A stretch of 64,000 nucleotides of DNA, taken from Pyropia haitanensis (Eukaryota > Rhodophyta > Bangiophyceae > Bangiales > Bangiaceae). Below, piece after piece: positions 1 to 11,151 of this stretch (positions within the stretch are counted from its first letter, which is position 1; the number at the start of each line of letters is the position of its first letter). The DNA is taken from NCBI GenBank assembly GCA_008729055.1, contig SDUX01000002.1, positions 555,675 to 619,674 on the forward strand, read 5' to 3'. Under the pieces are notes generated by a model. The model was not told the DNA's origin. It saw nothing but the letters and a program-made list of their open reading frames with translations, and made no database searches. A program made the position numbers and the translations under genes.

Positions 1-1365
1 GCTGCCCAAGCGTATTCTGAAGGTGCGTCGAGGTGAGGGTCTTGGGAGGTAGGAGAAAGGGTGCCCCCTGGTTGGGCAAGTCGGCTGCTGGAGTGGGTGA
101 GAGCACAAGGTGCCTGGTTCCTGCTGTATGGAGGGGCGACTGTATGCACGCGGAAGCAGAGTGTGGCGGAGCATGAGACGCGGCATGGCCATGCGAGAGT
201 GTTATCAGGGAGGAGACCATGCGAAGACGAATGAAGAGGTGGCAGCCGGTGGTATCGCCAGAGACGGCTTGGGCACCCTCTGATGCAGCTGTCTGTGTGA
301 AGTGGTTTATTGTGTGGCTTGGGACTCCCTGTACGGTGCTGGGGGTGGGGTAGGAGACGGAGCGGCTCTTGAGTGATCCAGGTATGTATTCTTTTTCGTG
401 TTTCTTTGCTCCTCATTGTGGGCTGCTGCCGATTGGCAGAGGTGTCAGTGTGTGGGAGGGGTGCTGGAGTGATACCCATGGGCAGCTGTGTTTTGGGGTG
501 CATTGAGACCCTGGGTGGGAAAGGATGTGATGGATGCTGCTAGGCTGTTGCTAACAGGCATATGTTGTCTATACTTTTTGGTGTTGAGTGTGTGCCTGTG
601 GCTGCGTGCACTCCTGTTCTGTGTTTGCATTGTGTGTGTGGGGTGGGTGTGATGTGGCTGTCGTATCGGTTCTGGTGTTTCCCTGGGCTCTACCCGATAC
701 AGTGCCTGGCATCAATGCGGTGCCACACGATGACAACGCGCGGTACTTCTCGGTTGTGATTTTGGGGCCGCAAGACTCCCCCTATGCAGGTATGTGGCTG
801 TGGACCATCTTGGCAGTTCTCGGTGGTTGAACGCCCAGGCGGGCCGTTTTGTTCGCAGGTGTCACCCCTGCTTTAGGGGTGGCGTTATTGGTGCATGGAC
901 ATCGCGTGGTGGCGACATGACGACAGCTACTGCGCTTGTTGGCACAGTTGTGGTCAGGAAGCGGGCGCTAATAGCCAGCGTGTGCTTGTCTCCGTGGCTA
1001 TAACCACGTGTTCTCCCTCTCCCTATCCTTGTCCACGTTGCACAGGGGGTACCTTCCGATTGGAGCTGTTCCTGCCCGACGACTACCCGATGGCACCCCC
1101 CAAGGTTCGGTTCCTGACACGCCTGTACCACCCCAACATTGACCGCCTGGGGCGGATCTGCCTGGACGTGATCAAGAAGATGTGGAGCCCCGCACTGCAA
1201 ATTCGCACGGTGCTGCTGTCCATCCAAGCGCTGCTGGCAGCGCCCAACCCCGAGGATCCGCTGAACAATGAGGCGGCGGACCTGTGGAAGCGAGACGAGG
1301 AGTCGGCATTAGCAAAGGCGCGGGAGTGGACGCGGCTGTATGCCAGCGACGCGTCGGCATCGTGA
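1..1365 (+). CDS. UBC13: Ubiquitin-conjugating enzyme E2, UBC13/UBE2N type (5' end cut by window)
   Basis: Four exons can be placed: <1-22, 354-381, 703-789 and 1046-1365, with the stop at 1363-1365. Joined, they read like UBC13 from its LPKRILK segment to the C-terminus, including [16 protein letters not shown], the HPN motif in YHPNID, and the active-site cysteine in LGRICLDV. The tail ends [12 protein letters not shown]. Introns of 331, 321 and 256 bases start GTGCGT, GTATGT and GTATGT. Exon 2 is only 28 bases (ETERLLSDP plus one base). UBC13 pairs with a UEV partner to build K63-linked ubiquitin chains in DNA-damage tolerance and signalling; that role is family knowledge. Only the first few codons lie outside the window. 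The gene runs convergently toward NHP2. Confidence 0.93.
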
Positions 1366-1964
1366 AGGGGCGGGAGGGGCGGCGACGCCGATGCCACGTG
1401 CAGCAGCCGAGGGTGCATGTGTCCTGTGCGGTTGGAGCGGTGCGGGCGGACGCTGTGCGGCAGCGGTGTGGGCCGCAGGGGTCGGGGGATGGAGCTGTGC
1501 ACAGGTTGACTGGTTTGAGAGTTTTTTGTCGTGTGCAAGGTGAGTCGTACAGAAGATCACGTTGACGATGCACTCCAGCGCAAGAGCGCCTTGTGGCACT
1601 TTACGTGGTGACGCCGCGGCCGTGGAAAGCCACGTCACCGCCACCACAGCCGCAGTGGGCTGCGAGAAGCTGCCAGCCCTCACCAAAACAGCTGCCGCTG
1701 TGTCCCCAGCCGGCCTCAACGTTGGTGAGTTTTCGAGAGCACGCAAGGCGATGAGACGGTCGACCAGTCGTGCATCACACAAGTGAGGTCCACTGGTGCG
1801 CCAACAGCAAAGTCCGCGTCGACGGCCGATATGTACCGCCTGTCCATGAGAATCAATGCTCTCGCGCATGTATTCGCCACCCTAGTTGGCCAGCTACGGG
1901 CCCACTGTACGGCCCATAAACACCAATACCAGCGTGCCGCCCGACCGAGTGCGGCTATGGACGG
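1366..1964. other. Intergenic space between convergent UBC13 and NHP2
   Basis: About 600 bases between two gene 3' ends. Short frames occur on both strands but none resembles a known protein or extends the neighbouring genes. It should hold both 3' untranslated regions and polyadenylation sites. Confidence 0.5.
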
Positions 1965-3342
1965 TCACGTGGATGCCGCCGTTCGAAGGCCCGCCACCTC
2001 TGCTGCGCAAGCGCTGAGCTCTTCCCTCACCTCCTCTGCCAACGCCTTATCCTTGCCCGCCGTCACCAGCACCACCGACGTGGGGCGCTTGGTCCGGCTG
2101 GCGGCGCCCAGGTCCTCCTTGCGCGGCGTGAAGACGTACGGTACCGCCGCATCCTCACACAGCAGCGGCAGGTGGCTGATCACGTCCAGGGGCGCCACGT
2201 CACCGGCAATGATACACACGCTGCAGCGCGAAAGGAGGAGCACAAAGACGCAAACAGCACCCACCCGCCAACGGGCAAATTAGCACCACGACACCGACGG
2301 CAAAACGGCGAAACGGCAAAACAACCAGCGGGAGGATGACATGTCAGACTCATGCGCGTTGCACAAAACGAAAGCACGACACGCCCACCAGCGCGCAAAG
2401 TGGGGAAGAGAGCACACCAAAGGCTGGAGTCCGACGATGCAGCTCATCCCTGCCCCCTTCACCCGCCTCCCACAACCAGAGCAGTGACGGACGTACCCTT
2501 TTTGGTTCTTCCGGACGGCCTTGACCACCTCCTTAATTCCCCTACGGAGGGTGCGGCCCTTGGCAGACGCGGCCACAAGCTTGTACAGGCGCTTGGTCAG
2601 CTTCTTGCCCGCCAAGGCTGTGGCCACCACCAACACGCACCCATCCAGGCAGAGAAGCCACAAAAACAAAAATAAAACAAGGGAGGCAAAGAAGGGGCGC
2701 AGTATTCGCAGGGTGGTTAGGTCCCATGCCCGCGCGGTGCCTCACGCTTCGCACCGCACAGGGGGGCGCGCCGCCGGCGGGGTCGACAAGCCCGCCGAAT
2801 CGCCCCTCGGGCGGCGTCTGACCCCACCGCAACGGTGGTTGGCCAAGAGCCGCTACCCCAGCGTGGCCTAGCCCATCCGGGGCAAACCACGGCGCCATCC
2901 CCTTGGCAGCCCGCTCGAGAACGGACACGAGCAAAAAAAAAAAAAAATGCACACTGCTCCCACGACCAACGCCGCCCACACGTCCAACGCCGCCCGCATC
3001 CTGCCGCACGCCCAGCCCGGCAAAAGTCAACCCCCCGACCATCCCCCCCTCCCCCTTCCCCCTCCCCCTCCAACAACAGAAAGAAAAAAAAAAAAACGTA
3101 CGACTAGCAATCGGCGACAGGACCGACACGGCGGGGACATCCGCGACCGCCGCAGCCGCCGCGGGCGCCGCCTCCTTGGCAACCGCCGCAGCCGCTGCGG
3201 GCGCCGCCTCCTTGGCAACCGCCGCCAGCTCAGGGGCGGCCGCCACCGCCGCTGCCGCCTTGTCGGCCGACCGGTGCTTCTTCTTCTTGGACGACGAGCC
3301 GCCGTCGGCGGCCGAGTCGGCCTTGCGGCGCTTCTCGCCCAT
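1965..3342 (-). CDS. NHP2: H/ACA snoRNP protein NHP2 (L7Ae family)
   Basis: On the minus strand, exons 3342-3102, 2617-2497 and 2220-1965 join in frame (241, 121 and 256 bases). Donors are GTACGT at both introns and acceptors are CAG. The N-terminus MGEKRRKADSAADG is lysine-rich, followed by an Ala/Glu stretch holding an imperfect duplication (VAKEAAPAAAAA twice). The L7Ae domain begins PLAGKKLTKRLYKLV and continues RRGIKEVVKAVRKNQKG, then GVCIIAGDVAPLDVISHLP, LCEDAAVPYVF and LGAASRTKRPTSVVLV. NHP2 binds the K-turn of box H/ACA RNAs with NOP10, GAR1 and dyskerin, guiding pseudouridylation in the nucleolus. Poly-T runs follow the first donor and lie in the leader. Its start is 638 bases from the divergent TTC27 gene. 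Confidence 0.93.
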
Positions 3343-3980
3343 GGCGGGCGGCGACCCGGTGGGCCACACAAACCGCGCGCGGAAAAAAAAAAAAAAAAAA
3401 AAAACTGCAGAGCGCAGGGGCGAGAAGGGGGCTACGGAGGTGAACACACGGCGGAGCAGCCCCGCAAGATAAAAATCACGGGGAAAAATAAAGGGGCGGT
3501 GCAGCGGGGAGGGCTGCGGCAGCAGCGCGCCGCGCGACGTTGTCGGACGGGCACGCGCACGTCTGTCCACGGCCAAGTCGCGGATCAAGCGGCGGCGGGC
3601 GAGGAGGCTCTCTACAAAAGGAGCCCCCCCCCCCCCCCACCCACGGATCCGTGTGCTGTCCGCGAGTATTTGTGGCCGTACTGGAGTTGATCGCCGGCTC
3701 TTGGACGCAGCGGCGAACCGTCGTCATGGTTTGGCCACGGCGATACGGCCGGCCGGCGCTGGCACGGTTCCGCCGGCGGCCGGCCGGCCGCCGTCCTCCC
3801 CCGCCCCTTGGCAGACACCCCACCCCTTGGCGGCCGCGTCCCGCGACCCGACCCCGCCCCTCTGTGCGTACCAAGGCCGCGCCATCCCCTCCTGTCTCCC
3901 CGGTCCCTCTTGCCCGCCCGGTGCTCCTCCACCACCCCCCGTTCCCCGTCCGGTCCATCCCCCCGCCGCTCGCGTTGCCC
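3343..3980. promoter_or_regulatory. Divergent promoter region between NHP2 and TTC27
   Basis: A 638-base gap separates the NHP2 start (minus) from the TTC27 start (plus), so both promoters must lie here or inside the 5' exons. It holds a 22-base poly-A run at 3383-3404 and a C run near 3625. No clear TATA box is visible. Confidence 0.4.
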
Positions 3981-4618
3981 ATGGCACCCGCCGCGGACGC
4001 GGCGGCGGTGGGCCGCCTCGGCCGGCGGCTGGACCTCCTCCTCGCCGCCGTCTCGGCGCCGCCCCCCGACGCGGCGGACGACCTCCTTGTCGACGACGAC
4101 GGCGGCGCCGCGCCCGCCACGGCTGCCGCCGCCGCCGCCGCCGCGGACCGGCCGCTGCTGGCGGCGGCCGCGGCGCTGGCGGCCGGGGACCCCCTCCCCG
4201 CGCTCGCCCACCCGCCGGTCGTCGCCGCCCTCGCCGCCGCCACCGCGTCGACCGCCGCGCCGCGCGGGGCGGCCGCCGCCGACGGGGCGGCCCCGTTCTG
4301 GGCCGCCCAGCTGCCCGCCTATGTCGGCGCGCTCGCCCTCCTCGCCACGTTTGTGCGCGACAACTGGACGGGGCCGCCGCTGTCGGCGGCCGTCCCGGAT
4401 GACGTGCGGCTGGCCGCCGCCGCCGACGCGGCGGTCGCGGCGGTCGAGGCGGCCGCGGCGGCCGCCGCCGTGGGGGGGGGTCCGCCGCGGCGGCGGCCGC
4501 CCGCCCGGCGGGCGGGGGGGGTGGGACGACCTGGCCGCCGACGGGGAGGACGTGGTGCGTGGCGTCGTGCGGCCGGCCGCGCTCTCCGTTGCCCGCACCG
4601 CCCTGGCGTGGCTCGTTG

Positions 4619-4656
<38 letters not shown>

Positions 4657-5056
4657 CATGGGAAGACCGCCACTGGCGGGGGTGGCGCGCCCGCGCCCCC
4701 CCCCCCGCTGGGCTTCCCCTTCCCGCTGGCCCCCCTGTGGGCCGCCCGCGCGGCGGGCCTGCAGGCGGGCCTCCTCCGCGGCCCCGCGCCGTCGCTGCTG
4801 CGGGCGGTGGTGGCGGGGCTGGAGGCGGTGCTCGGCGGCGGCGCCGTCCTCCGCCCGAGCCGGTCGGGGATGCTCGCCGACGCGGCCGAGGGGGGGGTGT
4901 ATGGCGAGGCGCCGGCCGAGGAGGCGGCCGCCGCCGCCGCCGCCGACGCGCCGGCCGGCGGCGAGGACGACGGCCTGCTACCAGACGTGACGTTTTCCGA
5001 CGATGGCGCCAGCACCGACGGTGACGACGACGGCGGCGGCGACGACGACGGCGGCA

Positions 5057-5088
<32 letters not shown>

Positions 5089-5205
5089 CCCGCCGCCCCC
5101 CCCCCCGCGTCGACGGTCGCGTGGCTCGCCGCCGCCGCCCCCGACGTGCTCGCCGCCCTGTGGGTGGAAGCCGCCCACACCGCCCGGCAGCTGTACGACG
5201 CGGAC

Positions 5206-5237
<32 letters not shown>

Positions 5238-5675
5238 CGCCCTCGGCGTGCGCGTCTGCTTGTCTGGCGCGCTGGGCGTGCGGACAAAGTACCAGGCGCG
5301 GCCGCTGGCGCAGCTGACCGCCGTCGTGCTGCGGCGGGACCCCGCGGGGGGTGCGCCGCCGCCGCCGCCCGTGGAGGGAGGGGTCCCCGCCGACGGCGCC
5401 GCCGCCGCCGCCGCCGCGGCGCCCGCCGCCGCCGCGGCGCCCGCCGCCCCCGCCGCCCCCGCCGCCGTCGCCACCGCTGACGCCGCCGCCCCCGCCGCCG
5501 CCGTGGACGCTGCGCCGGCGACCCCCCCGGACGGGGACTGGCCGCTGCCCGCGGACGTGCCGCTCGACGACTCGGACCTCCTCGGTTACGCGCGCCTGGG
5601 CGGCGGCGCTGACGAGGAGCCCCCCGCCGGCGACGCGGTGGCGGCGGTAGAGGCGGCCGAGGCGGCGGCCGAAAA

Positions 5676-5708
<33 letters not shown>

Positions 5709-7419
5709 TGCCGCCGCCGCCGCCGCCGTGGCAGGCAGTGACGCCGACGACGCGGCGGCCGCCCAACCGGCGGGGGCCCCCCCCCCGCCCTGGGTGGCCG
5801 GCGGCGCCCTCTCCCCCGTCGAGCAGGCGGTGGTGCTCGCCGCCGGCGTTGCCGCCGGCGCCGCCGCCGGCGCCACCGACGCGATGGCGGCCGGTGAGCG
5901 CGCGGCGTACGCCGCGCGGGTGGCGGCCGAGGCGGCGACGGGCGGCGGGGAGGCGAGCTCCATGGTCCTCGCGCACGCGCTGCTGGTGCGGTCCGACGGG
6001 GAGGCCGCCCGCGGCCGCTTCCAGGAGCGCGTCCTCGCGCAGACCGCGGCGGTCGCGGACTTTGTCGCCGACCCGATGGCGGCGGCGCCCGCCGCCGCGC
6101 GTGCCGCCGCCGCCGCCGAGCGGCGGCGGCTCGCCTGGGCGTCGGGCCTGCCGCTGGCGTGGGCGGTGCGGCTGGCGCACGCGCAGGTGCTCGGCCGGCT
6201 CGGCATGGTGCGGTCGGCCATGGCCATCCTCGAGGCGCTCGACTTTGTCGACGAGCTCATCGACTGCCACACGCTGCTCGGCGAGGCGGGCGTCGCCGAG
6301 GGCCTCCTCCGCGCCCGCCTCGCCGCCGCCGACGGCGGCGACCCGCGCGCCGCCGCCGCCCGCCCGCGCCTGCTGTGCGTCCTCGGCGACGTGACGCGCG
6401 CGCCCGTGTGCTACGAGCTCGCCTGGCGGGAGAGCGCCGGCCGCTGCGCGCGCGCGCAGCGGGCGCTCGCGGCGGTCGCGACGACCGAGCGGCGCCACGC
6501 CGACGCGGCGCGCCACTGGGCGGCGGCGCTCGCCGTCAACGCGCTGTCGCCCGACGGCTGGTTTGCGCTGGGCGTCGCGCACCTCAGCCCGGGGGGGGGG
6601 GGGGCGCTCCCCGCCGCCCGCGCGTTTACGCGCGTCGTGCAGCAGCAGCCAGAGAATGGGCAGGCGTGGAACAACCTCGGCCGCGCGCTCGTCGAGTGCG
6701 GGCCGGGTCTGGGCGGGGGTGGCGGCGACGGCGGCGGCGGCGGCGGCGGCGACGGCGGCGGCGGCGGCGGCGGCGGTTCGCGCGACGCGGCCGCCCTGTC
6801 GGCGATGCGGGAGGCGGCCAAGCGCCTCCGCGACGCGCCCGAGGTGTGGGACAATGTCGTGACGCTCGCGGTGCGGACGGCGTCGACCGAGGCGCTCATC
6901 AGCGCCCTCGACGCGCTCATGGACCTGTCTGGCGCGGCGGGCGTGCGCGGCGCCGCCCTCCGCGCCGCGGCGGACCAGGTGGTTGGCCGCGCCGCCGCGG
7001 CGGCGGCCGACGCCCGCGGCGGCCCGCCGCCGCGGCACCCCGCCGGCCGCGGCCGCACCGACGCGTCGGCGGCGGCGGCGCGGCTGTGCGAGCGCCTCCT
7101 CGGCACCCTCCGCACCGCGACGGGCCTCGTCTCGTCCGTGGCGGGCGTCTGGGACGCGCTCGCGGCGCTGCACGAGGGCACCCCCGGCGGCAGCGCCGCG
7201 GCGGCGGTCGAGGCGCGGCGCAAGGCGCTCGTCGCGACGCTCGCAACCGAGCCGACGTGGCCCCGCGACGCGCCCGCGTGGCGGCGGGCGGCGGCCTACG
7301 CGCTGCGCTGGGCCGCCGCGGCGGTGGTACACGGGGAGGGGGGGGGTTGGCCGCCGCCGCGGGGCAGCTGACGAGCATGCTGTCGCAGACGGCGGAGCGG
7401 TGGGGGGGGGGGGCGCCGC

Positions 7420-7455
<36 letters not shown>

Positions 7456-7697
7456 GGGGGGGGGGGGGGGGGGGGGGGGCGGCCGGCCGGCCGACGGCGC
7501 CACGGCTGGCCGGCCGGTGGGGGGGGACGCCGCCGACGCGGCCGGCCGGGGGGGGGGGCGGCCGCGTGGGCCGAGCTCGCCCGCGCGCGCGACCTGGTCG
7601 TCGCGGCGCTGCCCGCCGACGCGCGGCGGCGGCTTGGGGGGGGGCGGCGGCGGACCCCGCCGCCGCGGCGCGCCGCCCCACCGGCGGCGGGAGCTGA
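3981..7697 (+). CDS. TTC27: TTC27/EMW1-type tetratricopeptide repeat protein (frame breaks at G tracts)
   Basis: The likely start is the ATG at 3981 (MAPAADAAAVGRLGRRLDLLL). That frame moves to the main frame between 4472 and 4521, in two poly-G runs. The main frame carries the family signature: LGMVRSAMAILEALDF, then LLCVLGDVTRAPVCYELAW, then SPDGWFALGVAHLSPGG, PENGQAWNNLGRALVE and PEVWDNVVTLAVR, matching the C-terminal TPR block of TTC27. The frame closes at 7371, but GQLTSMLSQTAERW (after the G run near 7337) and WAELARARDLVVAALPADA (7564-7620) look like the true C-terminus, giving a probable stop at 7695-7697. Long Ala, Gly and acidic insertions lie in the first half. Yeast EMW1 is linked to cell-wall integrity; the molecular role of TTC27 is poorly known. 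An ATG at 3808 is in the main frame but yields a nonsense Arg/Pro leader, so I did not use it. Confidence 0.82.
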
Positions 7698-8500
7698 GGG
7701 GGGGCGCCCCGCGCACGCGGCCGTCGCCGGCCGCCGCGGCGCGCCGCCGCGGGCGGCAGCCCGCTGGTTGCGTTTTTTGTTGTTGTTTTTTTTTTTTTGG
7801 GGGGGGGGGGAGGGTCAGGGGGGGGGGGGGGGGGGGGGCGCGCTTGGTTTCGTCCGTCACCCCAGCGTGCGCCCGCCCCCCCCCCCCCCGCCGCCGCGGC
7901 AGAGGCGCCCGCGCCGGCCGGCGCGATCCAAAAAAACGACGAGCCGCGGCACCCGCCCCCCGCGCGACGCGGCCGCGGTGCGGGCGCGTCGCGGTGCGGC
8001 GCGCCGCTGGCCGCCCACGAGGCGGGGGGTGTGGCGGCGGTGGTGGCCAAGCGGGTGTGGCGCGCGTTGCCGCGGGCGGCGGCGCGGCCGCCCCCTCCGC
8101 GTCGCTGCCCCACTCACGGGTGCGTCGCGTCGCCCGGTCGGCGGACCCAACAGGCGGCGCCGCTCCCGCCGACCACCTGCCCCAGCCACTGCGGGTGCGG
8201 TCCGCCGGCTGGCTGGCGGACCGTCGATAGCGCTGTTGCTTCTGCTCTTGTTATTCACATGTCGGGTCGCCACGGCCTGGCCGTCCCCGTCGGTGGGCTC
8301 GGTACCCGCTCCTCCTCCCGCTGCAGCCCTGCCCAGCCCACGCGTCCGTAGCAAGGGGCCTACCAGCGACCAACCCGCCCCTGCAAGGGGCCCCCCCGCA
8401 CCTCCTCCCCCACCGCCTCGTCCTCACCCGCTCCCTCACAGCCCTCCCCCATCCCCTCCCGCACCCCCTCCTCCTCTGGCCTCCCCGCGGCGCGCGGCCG
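7698..8500. other. Intergenic, T- and G-homopolymer rich
   Basis: Between the convergent TTC27 gene and the first cysteine-rich gene. It contains a T-rich stretch (7772-7798) followed by long G runs and a C run near 7877. No recognisable coding sequence is seen. Confidence 0.45.
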
Positions 8501-9199
8501 TCAGCACTTGTTCCACACGGACGACTTGTCCGCCGGCTTGCACGTGCACTCCTCCTTGTCCGCCCACACCCAGTTGCAGTCCTGCCCGTCGGTGGTCTGG
8601 TCAACGGTGAGCTTGGCCGGCCACCAGTGCGACACGCACACCTTTGTGGGCGTCCGGGTGGTCATGGTCTTGGGCGCCGGCTTGACGCACGGCGGCTTGC
8701 ACTTGACCACGTCACACCCCTTGTACGTGCACACGCCCCCCTTAATCTGCTTGCCACACGAAAACCACCGCGACACGCAGCGCTGGCCGTCCTTCTTGGT
8801 GTACCGCTTGATCATCTCGGCGGGCTCGGGCGGGCACACGGGCGTCGCGCAGTCGGTCTTGTCGCACCACTTCCACACGCAGTTGCCCGCCGCGTTGAGC
8901 TCCCGGTCGCAGACCGTCCACGTGGAGAGGCACTTTTTGCCCTCCACGAACGTGGTCATCGTCTTGGTCGGCATCCGCGGCGGGCAGCAGGCGGTCACGT
9001 CGGTCCACTTCCAGCCGCCGGCGGCGGTCTTGCCGGTCACGTACCACTTGCTGATGCACTCCTCGCCGCCGGCCTTGGTGATCTTCATCGTCTTGGGCGT
9101 CGGCCGCGGGGACGCCGACGCCGCCGCGGGGGCGGCCGCCGCGGCGACCGCCGCGACCGCGACCGCCGCTGCCAGAGTAACAGCACGGAACGACTTCAT
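8501..9199 (-). CDS. Secreted cysteine-rich four-module protein, copy 1
   Basis: One uninterrupted frame of 232 codons, ATG at 9199-9197 and TGA at 8503-8501. Residues 1 to about 29 form an Ala-rich signal peptide (MKSFRAVTLAAAVAVAAVAA). The rest is four modules of about 45-55 residues. Each opens with a KTMKITK-like strand (KTMTTFV, EMIKRYT, KTMTTRT in modules 2-4) and then a Cys-x-Ser-x-Trp motif: CISKW, CLSTW, CVSRW, CVSHW. Modules 2 and 3 add paired cysteines and end in CPP or KPPC turns. There are 20 cysteines in the mature protein, an even number that suggests disulfides. I do not recognise the family. A paralogue lies at 23563-24249 on the same strand with every cysteine conserved. Cell-wall or extracellular-matrix function is inference. 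Confidence 0.85.
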   Translation of the reverse strand: MKSFRAVTLAAAVAVAAVAAAAAPAAASASPRPTPKTMKITKAGGEECISKWYVTGKTAAGGWKWTDVTACCPPRMPTKTMTTFVEGKKCLSTWTVCDRELNAAGNCVWKWCDKTDCATPVCPPEPAEMIKRYTKKDGQRCVSRWFSCGKQIKGGVCTYKGCDVVKCKPPCVKPAPKTMTTRTPTKVCVSHWWPAKLTVDQTTDGQDCNWVWADKEECTCKPADKSSVWNKC

Positions 9200-11151
9200 G
9201 GTGGAGGCAGGGGGGGGGGGGAGGAGGCGGCACGAGCCGAAGCGGGCGGGTCGGGCGAGGCGCAGGCGGGGAAGGATGCGGGGGGGCGACCAAACCGCAA
9301 AGCGCAACAGCCGCGACGTGCTCGAGGATGGAGCGCGGCCGACGCAGCGTACGGGGTGACGGAGCGCGGGATGACAAGCGGGGCCGCAATCTCAACGGCT
9401 CCGCGCGGGTGTCGCCGCGACTCTTCCCCCGCCGACGGTCCGCGGCGGGGCGCCTATAAAGGCGGGCCGCGGCGGGTGCGTGGCGGCAGCAGCAGCGAGA
9501 GCGCGGGCAGCAGGTGGGGCGGGGGGGTTGGCAAGCGGCACTGTGACAACCGCGCCGCCCCGCGCGCCTCCCTCGCCGGCCGCCGTGGCCCACACTAGGG
9601 CCCGAGAGGCCGCCCTGTTGTTGGCGGACGGCCACCGCTCACCGCGGCTGCCATCGGGCAGCCGCTTGCCACGCCGCGCCGGCGGGTCGCACGCGTCCGA
9701 TACCCCCCCCACGACGACGACAGTGCGCGGCAGACGACACCCGCGCTGCCCAACACGAGGAAGCAGACCGAGGCGGCGGATCTGGCCGCGGCAGCCTACC
9801 GCGTACACCCGCCACCATCGGCACCCACCCCATAGCACCCGCCGCCGCCATCGCGCATCCACCGATGCCGCCGCGGCGGCCCGGCGGCGATGTCAATGGG
9901 CGTGTGCCACGGCGGGCGGACGGTGACGGCAAGGGGGGGGGCGAGAGGCGCGCCGGTCGGGGGGGGCCGCGGCCATCCTCCCCGGTGACCAGAGTTGACC
10001 AGCGCGGGCGGTTGCGTCAGGGACCCCGGCGCCCACGAGGCCGACCTGCCTGGCGACGCCGCCTCCGCCCGGCGGCCGGGCCGGCCCGAGACGAAGTTCC
10101 GCGGTGGCGGTGGTGCAGCCGCGGCACGGCCACAACGGCGCCGTCGGCGCGCGCCGCGCTTCCCCACCCGCCCTCCTACGCGCCAATTTTGGCGACTTAC
10201 CCCCCTCCCACCCCTCCACCCCTCCCAGCGACGGGCGCGTGGCACTCGGCACGTGCCGTTCCCATCGGCGGATCGCGACCGCGACCACGGCAGCACCGCC
10301 GCGGCGGATGGTGCCTTTTGAAGCGCAAGGGCCCAGCAGCGCCGGGCGCTTGGCGCCAGCGGTGCGCGGCGCTGCCAGATCACCCGGCACTGCGCAGAAG
10401 CCCTCCGCCTTTTCCCGCCGACATCTGCCCGACCCATCCTCCGCCGCGGCCGCGTGGCTGGTGTAAACGGTGTGCGGGGATGCAACGACCACGGCAGGCA
10501 CGGCCCCAAGCGTCAAGGCGCGTGCTACTAGACAAGGTTGGCCGCAGCACGGTACCGTACCGGCACGCGTGACCGTCCGCACCGCAGCCGCGTGGCCGAG
10601 GACGACGAGTGACGGGTCCTTTTCCACGCAAGCATCTTCTGCTTGCGCTTCCCGACACTGAAGGGGTTCCACCCTCAACCCCGGTGATAGTTGCATAAAA
10701 ACGTAAGTGACAATGAAGCTTGTGAAGGTTTCAATGACACGTGCGTATCATGTATGACGGCCGCCTGTGCAGCGCCGTACGGCGGAGGGTGATCCCTGAA
10801 TTTTGTGGACACGTCGACACTTTGCAGATCAACACTGCGGGTTTTACGTGTCGATGCTTCATCGTCTTATAATATCTGCTTGTCGGACCAACTGCATGCG
10901 GAGGGCGATCGAAGCGGAGGACAGGCAATGGCCTTGGGGCTTCTGTAGGTGCCGCCCCCCTCCATCTCGCTACCGCCACTCCCTACTTTGCCTCTGCATC
11001 CTCGAGCCGCCGGCCGAGGCTCACCGCCTCGGACGGCAAGCGTGGCCTGCACCCGAGAGCAAACTCAAAGCGACCGTCCGGGGCGGCGCCCGTGGCCGCC
11101 ACCACCGCCGCCGTGATTGCCGCGTTTAGCACCACCACCGCGGCAGCGTTA
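9200..11151. other. Gene-poor stretch upstream of cysteine-rich gene 1
   Basis: About 1.95 kb without a gene I can support. A TATAAAGG sequence stands at 9455-9462 on the plus strand, but no convincing plus-strand gene follows it. GC falls in 10680-10960. The promoter of the minus-strand gene starting at 9199 should be within the first few hundred bases. Confidence 0.35.

Noticed and set aside
3808..3980. Earlier ATG for TTC27 at 3808
   Set aside because: It is in the later main frame but gives an Arg/Pro leader, while the frame from 3981 gives an ordinary hydrophobic helix start. The switch is better placed at 4472-4521.
4978..7860. A 960-codon minus frame opposite TTC27
   Set aside because: The plus strand carries conserved TPR sequence here; the minus frame is its GC-driven mirror.
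9455..9462. TATAAAGG as promoter of cysteine-rich gene 1
   Set aside because: It is oriented to the plus strand, opposite to the gene, and no convincing plus-strand gene follows.
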